Of a stretch of DNA of 32,912 nt, positions 15,691-22,751 are shown piece by piece. Source of the stretch: JBBSZK01 sp964428325 (GTDB lineage Archaea > Nanobdellota > Nanobdellia > Pacearchaeales > GW2011-AR1); the NCBI GenBank assembly GCA_964428325.1, contig CAYRXU010000008.1, forward strand, positions 1 through 32,912. The letters are read 5' to 3'. The notes under the pieces were generated by a model that saw only the letters and a program-made list of their open reading frames with translations, was not told the origin of the DNA and did not search any database. Positions within the stretch are counted from its first letter, which is position 1. Every line of letters starts with the position of its first letter. The position numbers and the translations under genes are program-made.

Positions 15691-15711
15691 GTGTTTCTCT
15701 TCCTTGAACGT

Positions 15712-16737
15712 ATGAAAAGAGTTGTCGTTATCGGTGGAGGTTTCTGCGGATCTGAGATTGCTAGAAAATTGCAGGACGAGTTTGAAGTTATATTAATCGA
15801 TGATAAGCCATATTTCGAATTTACACCAGGGGTGTTGCGTGTGGTTGTTGAGTCTTCTGAAGTACAGCGCTTGCGTGTGATGCATTTGAATTATCTAACT
15901 AAAGCTCGCATTGAACGTGGGAATGTAAAGGCAGTTGAAGACAAGAATATTCGAGTTGGAACACATAACGTGCCTTACGATTATCTTGTTATTTGCAGCG
16001 GGGCGAAGTATAACAGCACAAATAGTAGTGAAATGGGAATCATCCCTGCTTACCGAGGTAGCGATCTGGAAGAACATGCTGACGAGCTCTTGAAAGCAGG
16101 ACATGTTCTCATTATTGGTGGAGGGCTTGTTGGCGTCGAGCTGGCAGCAGAAATTTGCAGCAAGCACCCTTACAAGAAGATAACTCTTGTTGATGCAGGC
16201 TCACGTGTTATGGAAAGGAATAACGAAAAGACATCCAGGGTTGCGGAAGCGTTTTTGAGGAAGCATAATGTTGAAATTATACATGGAGAGAAAATAGCGC
16301 GAAAGGAGAAAGGCATATTCTTCACTGATAAGGGCACACGTATCGTCGCAGATCTTGTGTTTGGTTGTGTGGGTATGAAAGCTAATGCTACATTTATGCC
16401 AGCTTCGAATGTTGATGAACGCGGTTCGATAAAGGTCGACGAGTTTCTGCGCGTTGAAGGAAAGAAGAATGTTTTCGCAGGTGGAGATGTGACAAATGTG
16501 AGAGAGGAGAAGACTGCTCAATGTGCCGAGGAGCATGCGCGCATCATTGTAAAAAATATTCGCGCGCTTGAGGATGAAAAGCAACTTACAGCTTATAAAT
16601 CAGAGAGAAAGCCAATGCTTGTCAGCCTCGGCAAGTGGAACGGTATCTACGAAAAAGGCAATCGTGTTATCACTGGTGTTGTTCCAGCCATGATGAAGAT
16701 GTTTGTTGAGAAGAGAACACTTAGCAAATACCGATGA
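15712..16737 (+). CDS. FAD-dependent pyridine nucleotide oxidoreductase (NDH-2/FSP1-like)
   Basis: A 341-residue two-Rossmann flavoprotein. The N-terminal VVVIGGGFCG binds FAD. The central LIIGGGLVGVELAAEI (residues about 134-150) binds NAD(P)H. The late motif VFAGGDVTN completes the FAD site. There is no CxxC redox disulfide, so it is not a thioredoxin or glutathione reductase. Architecture and length suit type II NADH:quinone oxidoreductases and AIFM2/FSP1-like enzymes. The C-terminus (GVVPAMMKMFVEKRTLSKYR) could form an amphipathic membrane-binding helix. No other respiratory genes are nearby, so the acceptor is uncertain. Confidence 0.85.
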   Translation: MKRVVVIGGGFCGSEIARKLQDEFEVILIDDKPYFEFTPGVLRVVVESSEVQRLRVMHLNYLTKARIERGNVKAVEDKNIRVGTHNVPYDYLVICSGAKYNSTNSSEMGIIPAYRGSDLEEHADELLKAGHVLIIGGGLVGVELAAEICSKHPYKKITLVDAGSRVMERNNEKTSRVAEAFLRKHNVEIIHGEKIARKEKGIFFTDKGTRIVADLVFGCVGMKANATFMPASNVDERGSIKVDEFLRVEGKKNVFAGGDVTNVREEKTAQCAEEHARIIVKNIRALEDEKQLTAYKSERKPMLVSLGKWNGIYEKGNRVITGVVPAMMKMFVEKRTLSKYR

Positions 16738-16759
16738 TATATTCTCAAGAATAAAAACA

Positions 16760-16767
16760 TTTAAATA
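16760..16767 (+). promoter_or_regulatory. TATA box of EF-1A
   Basis: TTTAAATA preceded by AAAAACA predicts a start near 16790, leaving a leader of about 10 nt before ATG 16800. Confidence 0.55.
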
Positions 16768-16799
16768 CCCTCATTTTTTACACACACTACATTAGTAAC

Positions 16800-18080
16800 A
16801 TGGCAAAACAGAAACCAATCATCAACGTTGTTTTCGTAGGTCACGTAGACCACGGTAAGTCAACTACCATCGGACGCCTTATGTTCGACTCAGGTAAGAT
16901 TTCTCAACAGGATCTTGACAAGCTGAAGCAGGAAGCTCAGGAAAAGGGTAAGGTTGGATTCGAATTCGCTTTCGTTATGGACAAGTTTAAGGAAGAGAGA
17001 GAACGAGGAGTTACCATCGACCTTTCTTACCAGAAGCTTATGACCAATAAGTATGAAGTTACTATCATTGACGCTCCTGGTCACAAAGACTTTATCAAGA
17101 ACATGATTACTGGCGCCTCACAAGCTGATTGCGCTTTCTTGACTGTATCCGCTAAGGACGGTATCCAGCCACAGACAAAGGAACATGCCTGGCTTTTGAG
17201 AACTATGGGTGTAAAGCAGGTTGCAGTTCTTATCAACAAGATGGACACTGTTGAGTATAAAGAAGATGCTTACAAAAAGACAAAAGATGATGTTGCCGCT
17301 ACATTGAGACAAGCTGGTTTCAAGACAGACACTATGACATTCATCCCTATCTCTGGATTCAAGGGAGATAACGTTGTTAAGAAGAGCGAGAATATGGGCT
17401 GGTACAAAGGGCCAACCGTTATGGAACAGCTTGACTTGTTCAACGAGCCTGAGAAGCTAGTAAATCTTCCATTGCGTATGCCATTGCAGGACGTCTATGA
17501 AATCACAGGTATTGGAACTGTTCCAGTTGGAAAGATTGCAACAGGAGTTATGAAGTTGAATCAGAAGGTTGTCATTCTACCAGGCCGATCAGGAAGCGGT
17601 GTCCATGGTGAAGTCAAAACGATCGAAATGCACCATGAACAGATGCCAAGCGCTGAAGCTGGCGACAATGTAGGAATCAACATCCGAGGCATTGGTAAGA
17701 AGGACGTTGCTCGTGGAGACGTAGTTTGCGATGCGGCTAGCCCAGCAACAATCGCTGAAGAGTTTGTAGCTCAGATTGCTATTATCTCGCACCCAACTGT
17801 TATTGCTAAGGGTTACACACCTGTATTCCACGTACATACAGCTCAGGTTCCATGCCAGTTCATCGAGCTTATCGAAAAGACAAGCCCTGATGGAGTTAAT
17901 GCAAAGAATCCAGACTTCTTGAAGAATGGAGATATTGCTAAAGTGCGTGTCAAGCCAATTGGAAATCTCGTTCTTGAGACACAGGCTAAGAATCCAAAGA
18001 TGGCACAGTTCGCTATCAGAGACGCTGGAGCTACAGTAGCAGCTGGCGTATGCATTGAAATCAAAGAGAAGAAGATTTAA
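16800..18080 (+). CDS. tuf: Translation elongation factor 1-alpha (EF-1A)
   Basis: A 426-residue archaeal EF-1A, full length. GTPase motifs are G1 GHVDHGKST, the switch region RERGVTIDLSYQK, G3 DAPGHKDF and G4 NKMD, followed by the two beta-barrel domains (GIGTVPVGKIATG, HPTVIAKGYTPVFHVHTAQ). It delivers aminoacyl-tRNA to the ribosome. It is not followed by rps10, unlike in many Archaea. Codon use is strongly biased, as in the polymerase and EF-2 genes, suggesting high expression. T-rich sequence follows the stop codon. Confidence 0.98.
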   Translation: MAKQKPIINVVFVGHVDHGKSTTIGRLMFDSGKISQQDLDKLKQEAQEKGKVGFEFAFVMDKFKEERERGVTIDLSYQKLMTNKYEVTIIDAPGHKDFIKNMITGASQADCAFLTVSAKDGIQPQTKEHAWLLRTMGVKQVAVLINKMDTVEYKEDAYKKTKDDVAATLRQAGFKTDTMTFIPISGFKGDNVVKKSENMGWYKGPTVMEQLDLFNEPEKLVNLPLRMPLQDVYEITGIGTVPVGKIATGVMKLNQKVVILPGRSGSGVHGEVKTIEMHHEQMPSAEAGDNVGINIRGIGKKDVARGDVVCDAASPATIAEEFVAQIAIISHPTVIAKGYTPVFHVHTAQVPCQFIELIEKTSPDGVNAKNPDFLKNGDIAKVRVKPIGNLVLETQAKNPKMAQFAIRDAGATVAAGVCIEIKEKKI

Positions 18081-18092
18081 TTTTTCCTTTTT
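18081..18092 (+). terminator. T-rich tract after EF-1A
   Basis: TTTTTCCTTTTT follows the stop codon within the 50-bp gap before a convergent gene and probably ends the tuf transcript. Confidence 0.45.
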
Positions 18093-18130
18093 AACTTCTA
18101 TCTATTAAACTATTTTTATTGGACTAATTT

Positions 18131-18460
18131 TTAATTCCAACTTGCCCCGCCGCGTTGGAGATTGACTACTGCTAGAACATCATGGGCTCGTAAGTCCATA
18201 CGGCCTACTCTTCCCCTTATTGGTAGACCATCTGATGCATTGCAAATAGTATAATTACTATCAATTGACATCCTTGAGTGAATTTTAGGAAGAAACTCTT
18301 GCAATTCTACTAGATCCAATCCGTAGAATTCGTAGATTGGTTTTGCACCCTTACAAGAAATAGTAGAAGCCATACTCTCGTACTGTCTCGGATATTTCTG
18401 CATGAATCTTGCCAGAGAGGGATCTGTAGTGTAGAAATTCACCTTCTTTGAAAGAGCCAT
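18131..18460 (-). CDS. Unknown 109-residue protein
   Basis: Not recognised. It is a soluble, mixed alpha/beta, basic protein without metal motifs; recognisable stretches are SLARFMQKYPRQYESM, KPIYEFYGLDLVELQEFL and DLRAHDVLAVVNLQRGG. A minus-strand TATA box (TTTTTAAA, on 18482-18489) is centred about 25 bp from its ATG. It faces the EF-1A gene with 50 bp between stop codons and is divergent from the next membrane-protein gene. Confidence 0.7.
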   Translation of the reverse strand: MALSKKVNFYTTDPSLARFMQKYPRQYESMASTISCKGAKPIYEFYGLDLVELQEFLPKIHSRMSIDSNYTICNASDGLPIRGRVGRMDLRAHDVLAVVNLQRGGASWN

Positions 18461-18504
18461 AGACTGATAGTCTTAATCTTATTTAAAAATATAATCCCGC
18501 AATG

Positions 18505-18512
18505 CTTAAAAG
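18505..18512 (+). promoter_or_regulatory. TATA box of the 18534 gene
   Basis: CTTAAAAG is centred 25.5 bp upstream of ATG 18534, which decides against the TTG at 18528. Confidence 0.45.
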
Positions 18513-18533
18513 CTCGAGTTAGGTAGATTGGAT

Positions 18534-18854
18534 ATGGATTGCGACCGATTAATCGGTGCAGGGGCTGTTGGACTAATTGGTGCCACCGGTTTGTTTGTAG
18601 GTACAGCCCTTTATGACGGTCTTGTTAAGTTTCCTGAGTGGAAGAGTCAGCGCGGGGGTGAGAGCATCACTTTCTACAAAACTACTTCTGGAGAGACTGT
18701 TGTTGAGCAAATGGAGCCCTCCTGGTCGCTTTATATGTATCTTCCAGCTACGGGAGCTTTCCTCGGGGCAGCAGGATTTATGGTCACGCACCCTCGAAAA
18801 AGAGAATCGCAGTCTACACGTCTTGACGCGAGAGTTAATCCTGCAACACAATAA
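18534..18854 (+). CDS. Two-helix membrane protein of unknown function
   Basis: A 106-residue protein with two Gly/Ala-rich transmembrane segments (about 7-27 and 66-85). Between them is a polar stretch of about 38 residues (FPEWKSQRGGESITFYKTTSGETVVEQ) that reads as beta strands. The C-terminal tail is basic. The positive-inside rule puts the tail in the cytoplasm and makes the central part the same side or outside depending on topology. It matches no family I know. Confidence 0.7.
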   Translation: MDCDRLIGAGAVGLIGATGLFVGTALYDGLVKFPEWKSQRGGESITFYKTTSGETVVEQMEPSWSLYMYLPATGAFLGAAGFMVTHPRKRESQSTRLDARVNPATQ

Positions 18855-18856
18855 TG

Positions 18857-18864
18857 TTTAAAAA
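18857..18864 (+). promoter_or_regulatory. TATA box of the helical-repeat gene
   Basis: TTTAAAAA predicts a start near 18887, eight bases before ATG 18895. Confidence 0.5.
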
Positions 18865-18894
18865 GAAATAACGCTGCGTGTGATTGTAAAAAAG

Positions 18895-19476
18895 ATGGCG
18901 ATACAAGAGAGGACTAAGCAAGATATTCAAGCAAAGCTCGCTAAAATGGGCGATTACGTTAGAATTGATTATTTGAATAGGGCTCTTGGAAGCGGTTTGG
19001 ATTTTGAGACACGAAAATTTGTTTTGCTTGAGTTGTCGAGACTGTATGAGTCACGTTCTATGTATATCGAGGCAGGCAAGCTGATGAAAAATGCCGCTGA
19101 AATCAATACGACATTCAAGGGCAAGATCGCTGATTTCATGAAGTCTGTAGAACTTATGGTGCGTGGAGGAAACTATGTTGATGCTGATCAGCTTTTTGCG
19201 CAGACACTTGCACTTGCAACTGATCGTGAGCGCCCAGAACTGAAGCAGTTGCTTAAGGGATATTATTTCGTGCAAGCGCGAGCGTACATGAAAGTTGACA
19301 AACGCAATCAAGCTAAGAAGGCATATGAAAAGCTTATGACTCTCGAATTAAACCCAACCGAGAAAAAGGAAGCACAGGATCAGCTTCTTGCATTGTATTC
19401 AAAGCTCGGCAACATTAAAGATTTCTACAAGCTGCGAGATGGAAACGTTAGCGGCTCTGGCGGAACACGATATTAA
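18895..19476 (+). CDS. TPR-like helical repeat protein
   Basis: A 193-residue all-helical protein. Repeated helix pairs resemble tetratricopeptide repeats: ETRKFVLLELSRLYESRSMYIEAGKLMKNAA, then a pair with MVRGGNYVDADQLFAQTLALA, then YYFVQARAYMKVDKRNQAKKAYEKLMTLEL and AQDQLLALYSKLGNIKDFY. It is probably a protein-protein adaptor. The tail GSGGTRY is short and disordered. An in-frame GTG at 18880 is possible, but it lies too close to the TATA box to be transcribed. Confidence 0.8.
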   Translation: MAIQERTKQDIQAKLAKMGDYVRIDYLNRALGSGLDFETRKFVLLELSRLYESRSMYIEAGKLMKNAAEINTTFKGKIADFMKSVELMVRGGNYVDADQLFAQTLALATDRERPELKQLLKGYYFVQARAYMKVDKRNQAKKAYEKLMTLELNPTEKKEAQDQLLALYSKLGNIKDFYKLRDGNVSGSGGTRY

Positions 19477-19486
19477 TCGCACTCTA

Positions 19487-19493
19487 TTTTTTT
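19487..19493 (+). terminator. T-tract after the TPR-like gene
   Basis: TTTTTTT in a T-rich region just after the stop codon. Confidence 0.4.
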
Positions 19494-19526
19494 ATTACTA
19501 TTAGTTAATTTTCTAAAATTGATTTT

Positions 19527-19548
19527 GAAAAAAAATAAAAATAAAAGA
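19527..19548 (-). terminator. T-tract after the 38-residue ORF
   Basis: The plus strand is A-rich here (GAAAAAAAATAAAAATAAAAG), so the minus strand has a long T-rich run directly after the small ORF's stop codon. This is a strong archaeal termination signal and supports transcription of the small ORF. Confidence 0.45.
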
Positions 19549-19549
19549 A

Positions 19550-19666
19550 TTAGTCAGCGAAGGAAGCTTCTTGCCCCTCGGTGAGCTCGTCGATATCTAC
19601 TTCGTTTTCATCGTCCGGGGCGATCGACAATACCTCGGAGTCGACTATTTTCGGTGGAATCACCAT
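19550..19666 (-). CDS. Small acidic protein (38 residues)
   Basis: An ORF from ATG (19666) to TAA (19552-19550) encodes MVIPPKIVDSEVLSIAPDDE and then a highly acidic end with ENEVDIDELTEGQ. Support comes from its own minus-strand TATA box (TTTATAAA, 19697-19704), which would start RNA at about 19675, and from the T-tract right after the stop codon. The pre-start context AAAAAAGATGG resembles that of the TPR-like gene (18895). Being short and acidic, it could be a protein-binding peptide; the function is unknown. Confidence 0.5.
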   Translation of the reverse strand: MVIPPKIVDSEVLSIAPDDENEVDIDELTEGQEASFAD

Positions 19667-19696
19667 CTTTTTTCTAGCCCCACAGAACAGCTATTC

Positions 19697-19704
19697 TTTA
19701 TAAA
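19697..19704 (-). promoter_or_regulatory. TATA box of the 38-residue ORF
   Basis: TTTATAAA, a palindrome, lies about 34 bp before the minus-strand ATG at 19666. The remaining sequence between 19705 and 19810 holds a second TATA-like ACTATAAAAAGAG (about 19743-19755) on the plus strand with no gene behind it. Confidence 0.4.
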
Positions 19705-19813
19705 TGTTTGTCAGTTTCCGACGGTGTTTATGAAATGCAGTAAACTATAAAAAGAGACGTCGAGAAATACATTTTACTTCCTTGGAATTTCTTAACTTTG
19801 AAAAAGGCAAAGA

Positions 19814-19821
19814 TTTATATA
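19814..19821 (+). promoter_or_regulatory. TATA box of dnaG
   Basis: TTTATATA predicts a transcript start near 19844, leaving a leader of about 93 nt, the longest in the window. Confidence 0.5.
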
Positions 19822-19843
19822 GCATCTCGCCACTTTTTGATTA

Positions 19844-19936
19844 TCATACTTACCGCTGGTAAAGATTCAGCACTCATGCTCACGGAAACGCGCGAGGCGC
19901 GGAACGGTATCTTTTCAGTTAAGTAATAAACAAACA
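19844..19936 (+). promoter_or_regulatory. Structured 5' leader of dnaG (possible riboregulator)
   Basis: P1 pairs 19856-19866 (CTGG-T-AAAGAT) with 19909-19918 (ATCTTTTCAG): ten pairs, one G-U, one bulged T. Inside it are a small hairpin AGCA-CTCA-TGCT and a GC-rich hairpin CGCGC-GAG-GCGCG. The latter is flanked symmetrically by GGAAA and GGAA, suggesting sheared G-A pairs. Together these make a three-way junction. The leader ends in an unpaired A-rich stretch before the ATG. It resembles no riboswitch class I can name. Confidence 0.4.
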
Positions 19937-21094
19937 ATGGCAAAAGTAAGCCCAGTATCGATAAAGTACATGATTTATGCTAGCTTTAGCTCGCAAGGTC
20001 CTGTCGAAAAGCCAGACGTTATTGGCGCTATCTTCGGACAGACCGAAGGTCTTCTTGGCTCCGATCTTGAGATGCGTGAATTGCAGAAAGAAGGAAAGAT
20101 TGGTCGCATTGAAGTTGACTTGAATGTTGTTGATGGTAAATCTGTTGGAGAGATTCGTGTTCCAAGCGCACTTGACAAATCTGAAACAACGATTATTGCA
20201 GCTACACTTGAGACAATTGACAGAATTGGCCCAACTGAAGCTAAAATTGAAGTTATCAAGATTGAAGATGTTCGCGGAAACAAGAGAGATTACATTGTTG
20301 AGCGCGCTAAGAAGTTGCTTGAGGGTCTGGACAGCTCTGATGGTGATATGGCTAAGAGTGTTCGCGAGGAATCTCGTGTTGCTAGAATTGGGGAATATGG
20401 TGAAGACAAGTTGCCATGTGGAGATCTTTCAGGTAACGAAATCATTGTTGTTGAAGGTAGAGCTGATGTAGTTAACTTGATCAAGAACCGAGTTTTCAAT
20501 GTTATTGGCATGAGTGGCGCTAAGTGGTCAAAGGATATCTCAAGATTGAGCGAAGACAAAGAGCTAACACTCTTCGTTGATGGTGACCGTGGTGGAAAGC
20601 TCATTGCTAAGAACGTTATTGCTAACGCTAATATTGTTTATGTTGCAGTTGCTCCTGACGGAAAGGAAGTTGAGGAACTACAAGGCAAGGAAATTCTTAT
20701 GAGCCTGCGCAAGAGATGGCCAGTTCAGGAATACATGCGACGCGCTGGACGAGGCAATGATGATGTCGAGACTGAGTCAAGTGATGATGGTGGCGCTGAA
20801 ATTTCCCTATCAAGAGATGAAGTTAAAAAAAAAGTGAAAGCTTTGTACGCAGACATTAAGGATAGTAAGAAAGCATTGCTGCTCGACAGTGAATTGAAGG
20901 TTGTCAGAGAAGTGACGGCAGGTTCTGCTCTTGGAAGCATGATGCGCTCTGATGTTCCTATCAAAGCAGTGATCATTGATGGTGCTGCTACGAGTTCTAT
21001 GATCGATGCTTGTGATGAGAAGGGAGTCACTTACCTTGCAGCACGAAACTTCTCGCATATTGAAGGCGCTAAGGTCCAGTTGATTAGTTTGTAA
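19937..21094 (+). CDS. dnaG: DnaG-like primase (archaeal, Toprim)
   Basis: A 385-residue archaeal DnaG homologue. The Toprim domain is intact: Glu173 in IIVVEGRADV and the DxD pair Asp215/Asp217 in LFVDGDRGG. It has the archaeal N-terminal region (DVIGAIFGQTEGLLG) and a C-terminal domain rich in charged residues (EVKKKVKALYADIKDSKKALLLD). In Archaea this protein associates with the exosome and has RNA priming and poly(A) activity. It lacks the bacterial zinc finger and helicase-binding domain. It is preceded by an unusually long folded leader. Confidence 0.95.
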   Translation: MAKVSPVSIKYMIYASFSSQGPVEKPDVIGAIFGQTEGLLGSDLEMRELQKEGKIGRIEVDLNVVDGKSVGEIRVPSALDKSETTIIAATLETIDRIGPTEAKIEVIKIEDVRGNKRDYIVERAKKLLEGLDSSDGDMAKSVREESRVARIGEYGEDKLPCGDLSGNEIIVVEGRADVVNLIKNRVFNVIGMSGAKWSKDISRLSEDKELTLFVDGDRGGKLIAKNVIANANIVYVAVAPDGKEVEELQGKEILMSLRKRWPVQEYMRRAGRGNDDVETESSDDGGAEISLSRDEVKKKVKALYADIKDSKKALLLDSELKVVREVTAGSALGSMMRSDVPIKAVIIDGAATSSMIDACDEKGVTYLAARNFSHIEGAKVQLISL

Positions 21095-21101
21095 GAACAG
21101 C

Positions 21102-21109
21102 TTTATATA
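21102..21109 (+). promoter_or_regulatory. TATA box of the 21131 gene
   Basis: TTTATATA is centred 25.5 bp upstream of ATG 21131, supporting that start over the internal ATG at 21164. Confidence 0.5.
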
Positions 21110-21130
21110 TCGCAATTGCCCTAGAGATTT

Positions 21131-21634
21131 ATGCAAAGAGGGGTGCGTGAACATGTTGGCGGAATGGCCAAGAAAGACAGGACAATTGTTGCCTTGATTC
21201 TATTACTTGTGCTTTCGAGTGCGCTTGCACTCTATTCTACGTTTAAGCCAACTACCTGTGAGACGCTGGAATGTTTTCAAGACCAGATGGTAGTATGTGG
21301 TCCTGCAACTTTCATTAATGAAGAGCGAGAGGCTTCATGGGGTTATGAAATTCAACGGCTTACTAAGGATGGGTGTTTGATTAATGTGAAACTATTGCAA
21401 GCAAAAGAAGGAGAACTAGGTTTGAGAGCTTTTGAAGGAAATTCTATGTTGTGCACATATCCGCGCGGCGTGGTTGCGTATCCTGATAAAGACATGTCGC
21501 TTTGTCATGGCGAGCTAAAGGAAGATTTGCAGGGTCTTGTTATAGAAAAACTTCATGGATACATCATCAAGAATCTCGGCGATATCAAAGAAGAATTCGC
21601 TGCGATGGATGCAAATCGTACGCTAGGGGCTTAA
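21131..21634 (+). CDS. Membrane-anchored extracytoplasmic protein, unknown
   Basis: A 167-residue protein with one N-terminal transmembrane helix (residues about 19-36, IVALILLLVLSSALALY) preceded by basic residues, so most of it lies outside. The outer part has six cysteines (TCETLECFQDQMVVC, GCLINV, LCTYP, LCHGEL), consistent with disulfide bonds. No catalytic motif is recognised. It is followed by nfo after 4 bp, so the two are probably co-transcribed. Confidence 0.75.
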   Translation: MQRGVREHVGGMAKKDRTIVALILLLVLSSALALYSTFKPTTCETLECFQDQMVVCGPATFINEEREASWGYEIQRLTKDGCLINVKLLQAKEGELGLRAFEGNSMLCTYPRGVVAYPDKDMSLCHGELKEDLQGLVIEKLHGYIIKNLGDIKEEFAAMDANRTLGA

Positions 21635-21638
21635 TTCT

Positions 21639-22424
21639 ATGACATTACGTATTGGGCCTGCTGGGCTCGGACCAACCAAGACAGCAATTAGAGTTCTAGA
21701 GGAGTATCACAAGAAAGGATTTCGTGCGTGTGAGATTGCTTTCACCTATAGTGCTTATATCAAAAATGAGAGTGATGCGCGTGCAATTGGAGAGAAAGCT
21801 CGCGAGTTAGATATTGCGCTGAGCATCCATGCGCCTTATTTCGTCAACTTAAGTTCTGAGAAGAAAGCCACGAGGGACGCCAGCAGACAACGTATTCTGG
21901 AATGTTGTCGCGTTGGAGCTTGGCTTGGCGTGAAACGTGTGGTGTTTCATCCAGGTTATTATGGCAAGGATAAGGAAGGAAGCTATGCTGCTGTAAAGAA
22001 AGAGATAGACACTATGATGCTTGAGGTTAGCAAGAAAGGGTGGAATGTTGCTCTAGCTCCAGAAATTATGGGTAAGGTGAACGTTTTTGGAAGTGCACAG
22101 GAAATATCTGGATTAGTGAAAGATACTGGATCAGAGTGTTGCATTGATTTTGCACATCTTCTTGCGCGGGATAAGAAAGTGGATTACAAGCAAATAGAGA
22201 AGCTCTTTCCACATAAGAAGTGGCATGTGCATTTTTCAGGCATTATCTATGGGGATAAAGGTGAGAAAAGCCATAAGACCACTACAAGGGAAGAATGGAA
22301 AGAGTTGCTTGAGAACCTACCGCGCGATCGGGAGATTACGATTGTCAATGAGTCACCTACTATGAACGATGATTGCGTTGAGGGTTTGGCTGTCGCGAAG
22401 GCGCTTGGCTGGAAGCTGGCTTAA
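21639..22424 (+). CDS. nfo: Endonuclease IV-type AP endonuclease
   Basis: A 261-residue TIM-barrel enzyme of the Nfo/AP endonuclease 2 family. Metal-binding motifs appear in order: SIHAPYFVNLSS (His64), VVFHPGYYG (His104), an APEIMGK block with the bridging Glu, CIDFAHLLA (Asp and His), WHVHFSG and a late VNESP Glu. It cuts 5' to abasic sites in base excision repair. It follows the membrane protein by 4 bp without a Shine-Dalgarno sequence. Its last 65 bp overlap the 3' end of the convergent RHH gene. Confidence 0.93.
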   Translation: MTLRIGPAGLGPTKTAIRVLEEYHKKGFRACEIAFTYSAYIKNESDARAIGEKARELDIALSIHAPYFVNLSSEKKATRDASRQRILECCRVGAWLGVKRVVFHPGYYGKDKEGSYAAVKKEIDTMMLEVSKKGWNVALAPEIMGKVNVFGSAQEISGLVKDTGSECCIDFAHLLARDKKVDYKQIEKLFPHKKWHVHFSGIIYGDKGEKSHKTTTREEWKELLENLPRDREITIVNESPTMNDDCVEGLAVAKALGWKLA

Positions 22425-22623
22425 TCGCCTTCCCTGAGAGTGCATCACGCATCCTATCTAGTCTGATAAGGTGTGCACGGGCTTGTTCAGGGGCTGATTT
22501 ACACATGCGCAAAGTGTCCAAAATACGCTGGATGACTTCGTTGTAGGTCTCTCTAGGGTGGATCTTGAAAGCGTCAAGGCGATCCTTGATATCGACGGTA
22601 ATTTTGATGGTCGTTATAGCCAT
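22360..22623 (-). CDS. Ribbon-helix-helix regulator (VapB/CopG-like)
   Basis: An 87-residue protein. Its first 45 residues form a typical RHH: strand TTIKITVDI, helix KDRLDAFK, then RETYNEVIQRILDTLRMC, as in archaeal VapB-like antitoxins. The C-terminal 40 residues are basic and Pro/Gln-rich and are encoded over the end of nfo, so the tail may be less constrained. No toxin gene follows. A 14-bp palindrome lies between its TATA box and ATG, suggesting autorepression. Confidence 0.75.
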   Translation of the reverse strand: MAITTIKITVDIKDRLDAFKIHPRETYNEVIQRILDTLRMCKSAPEQARAHLIRLDRMRDALSGKAIKPASSQAPSRQPNPQRNHRS

Positions 22624-22624
22624 T

Positions 22625-22638
22625 CTTGGTATACCAAG
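22625..22638. promoter_or_regulatory. 14-bp palindromic operator upstream of the RHH gene
   Basis: CTTGGTATACCAAG is a perfect palindrome lying between the RHH gene's TATA box and its ATG, where a bound dimer would block the start site. A partial copy (TGGTAT at 22672-22677) lies on the side of the divergent surface-protein gene. Confidence 0.6.
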
Positions 22639-22647
22639 GTGCCATTA

Positions 22648-22655
22648 TTTATACT
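22648..22655 (-). promoter_or_regulatory. TATA box of the RHH gene
   Basis: AGTATAAA on the minus strand is centred about 28 bp from the ATG at 22623 and adjoins the palindrome. Confidence 0.5.
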
Positions 22656-22699
22656 TTTCGTAACTGCCCAATGGTATCTTTATTGTCGTCACCATAAAG

Positions 22700-22730
22700 T
22701 TTATAAAAGGATTTTGGGTAGGATTTTTAA
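22700..22730 (+). promoter_or_regulatory. Promoter of the surface-protein gene, two TATA candidates
   Basis: TTTATAAA (22700-22707) would give a 22-nt leader. TTTTTAA (22724-22730) would give a leaderless mRNA at ATG 22752. Either could be used. Confidence 0.45.
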
Positions 22731-22751
22731 CTAAATTTACCACACGAAACC

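Noticed and set aside
19844..19936. SRP RNA or RNase P fragment upstream of dnaG
   Set aside because: GGAA motifs and GC-rich stems are suggestive, but the conserved helices and universal motifs of either RNA are absent.
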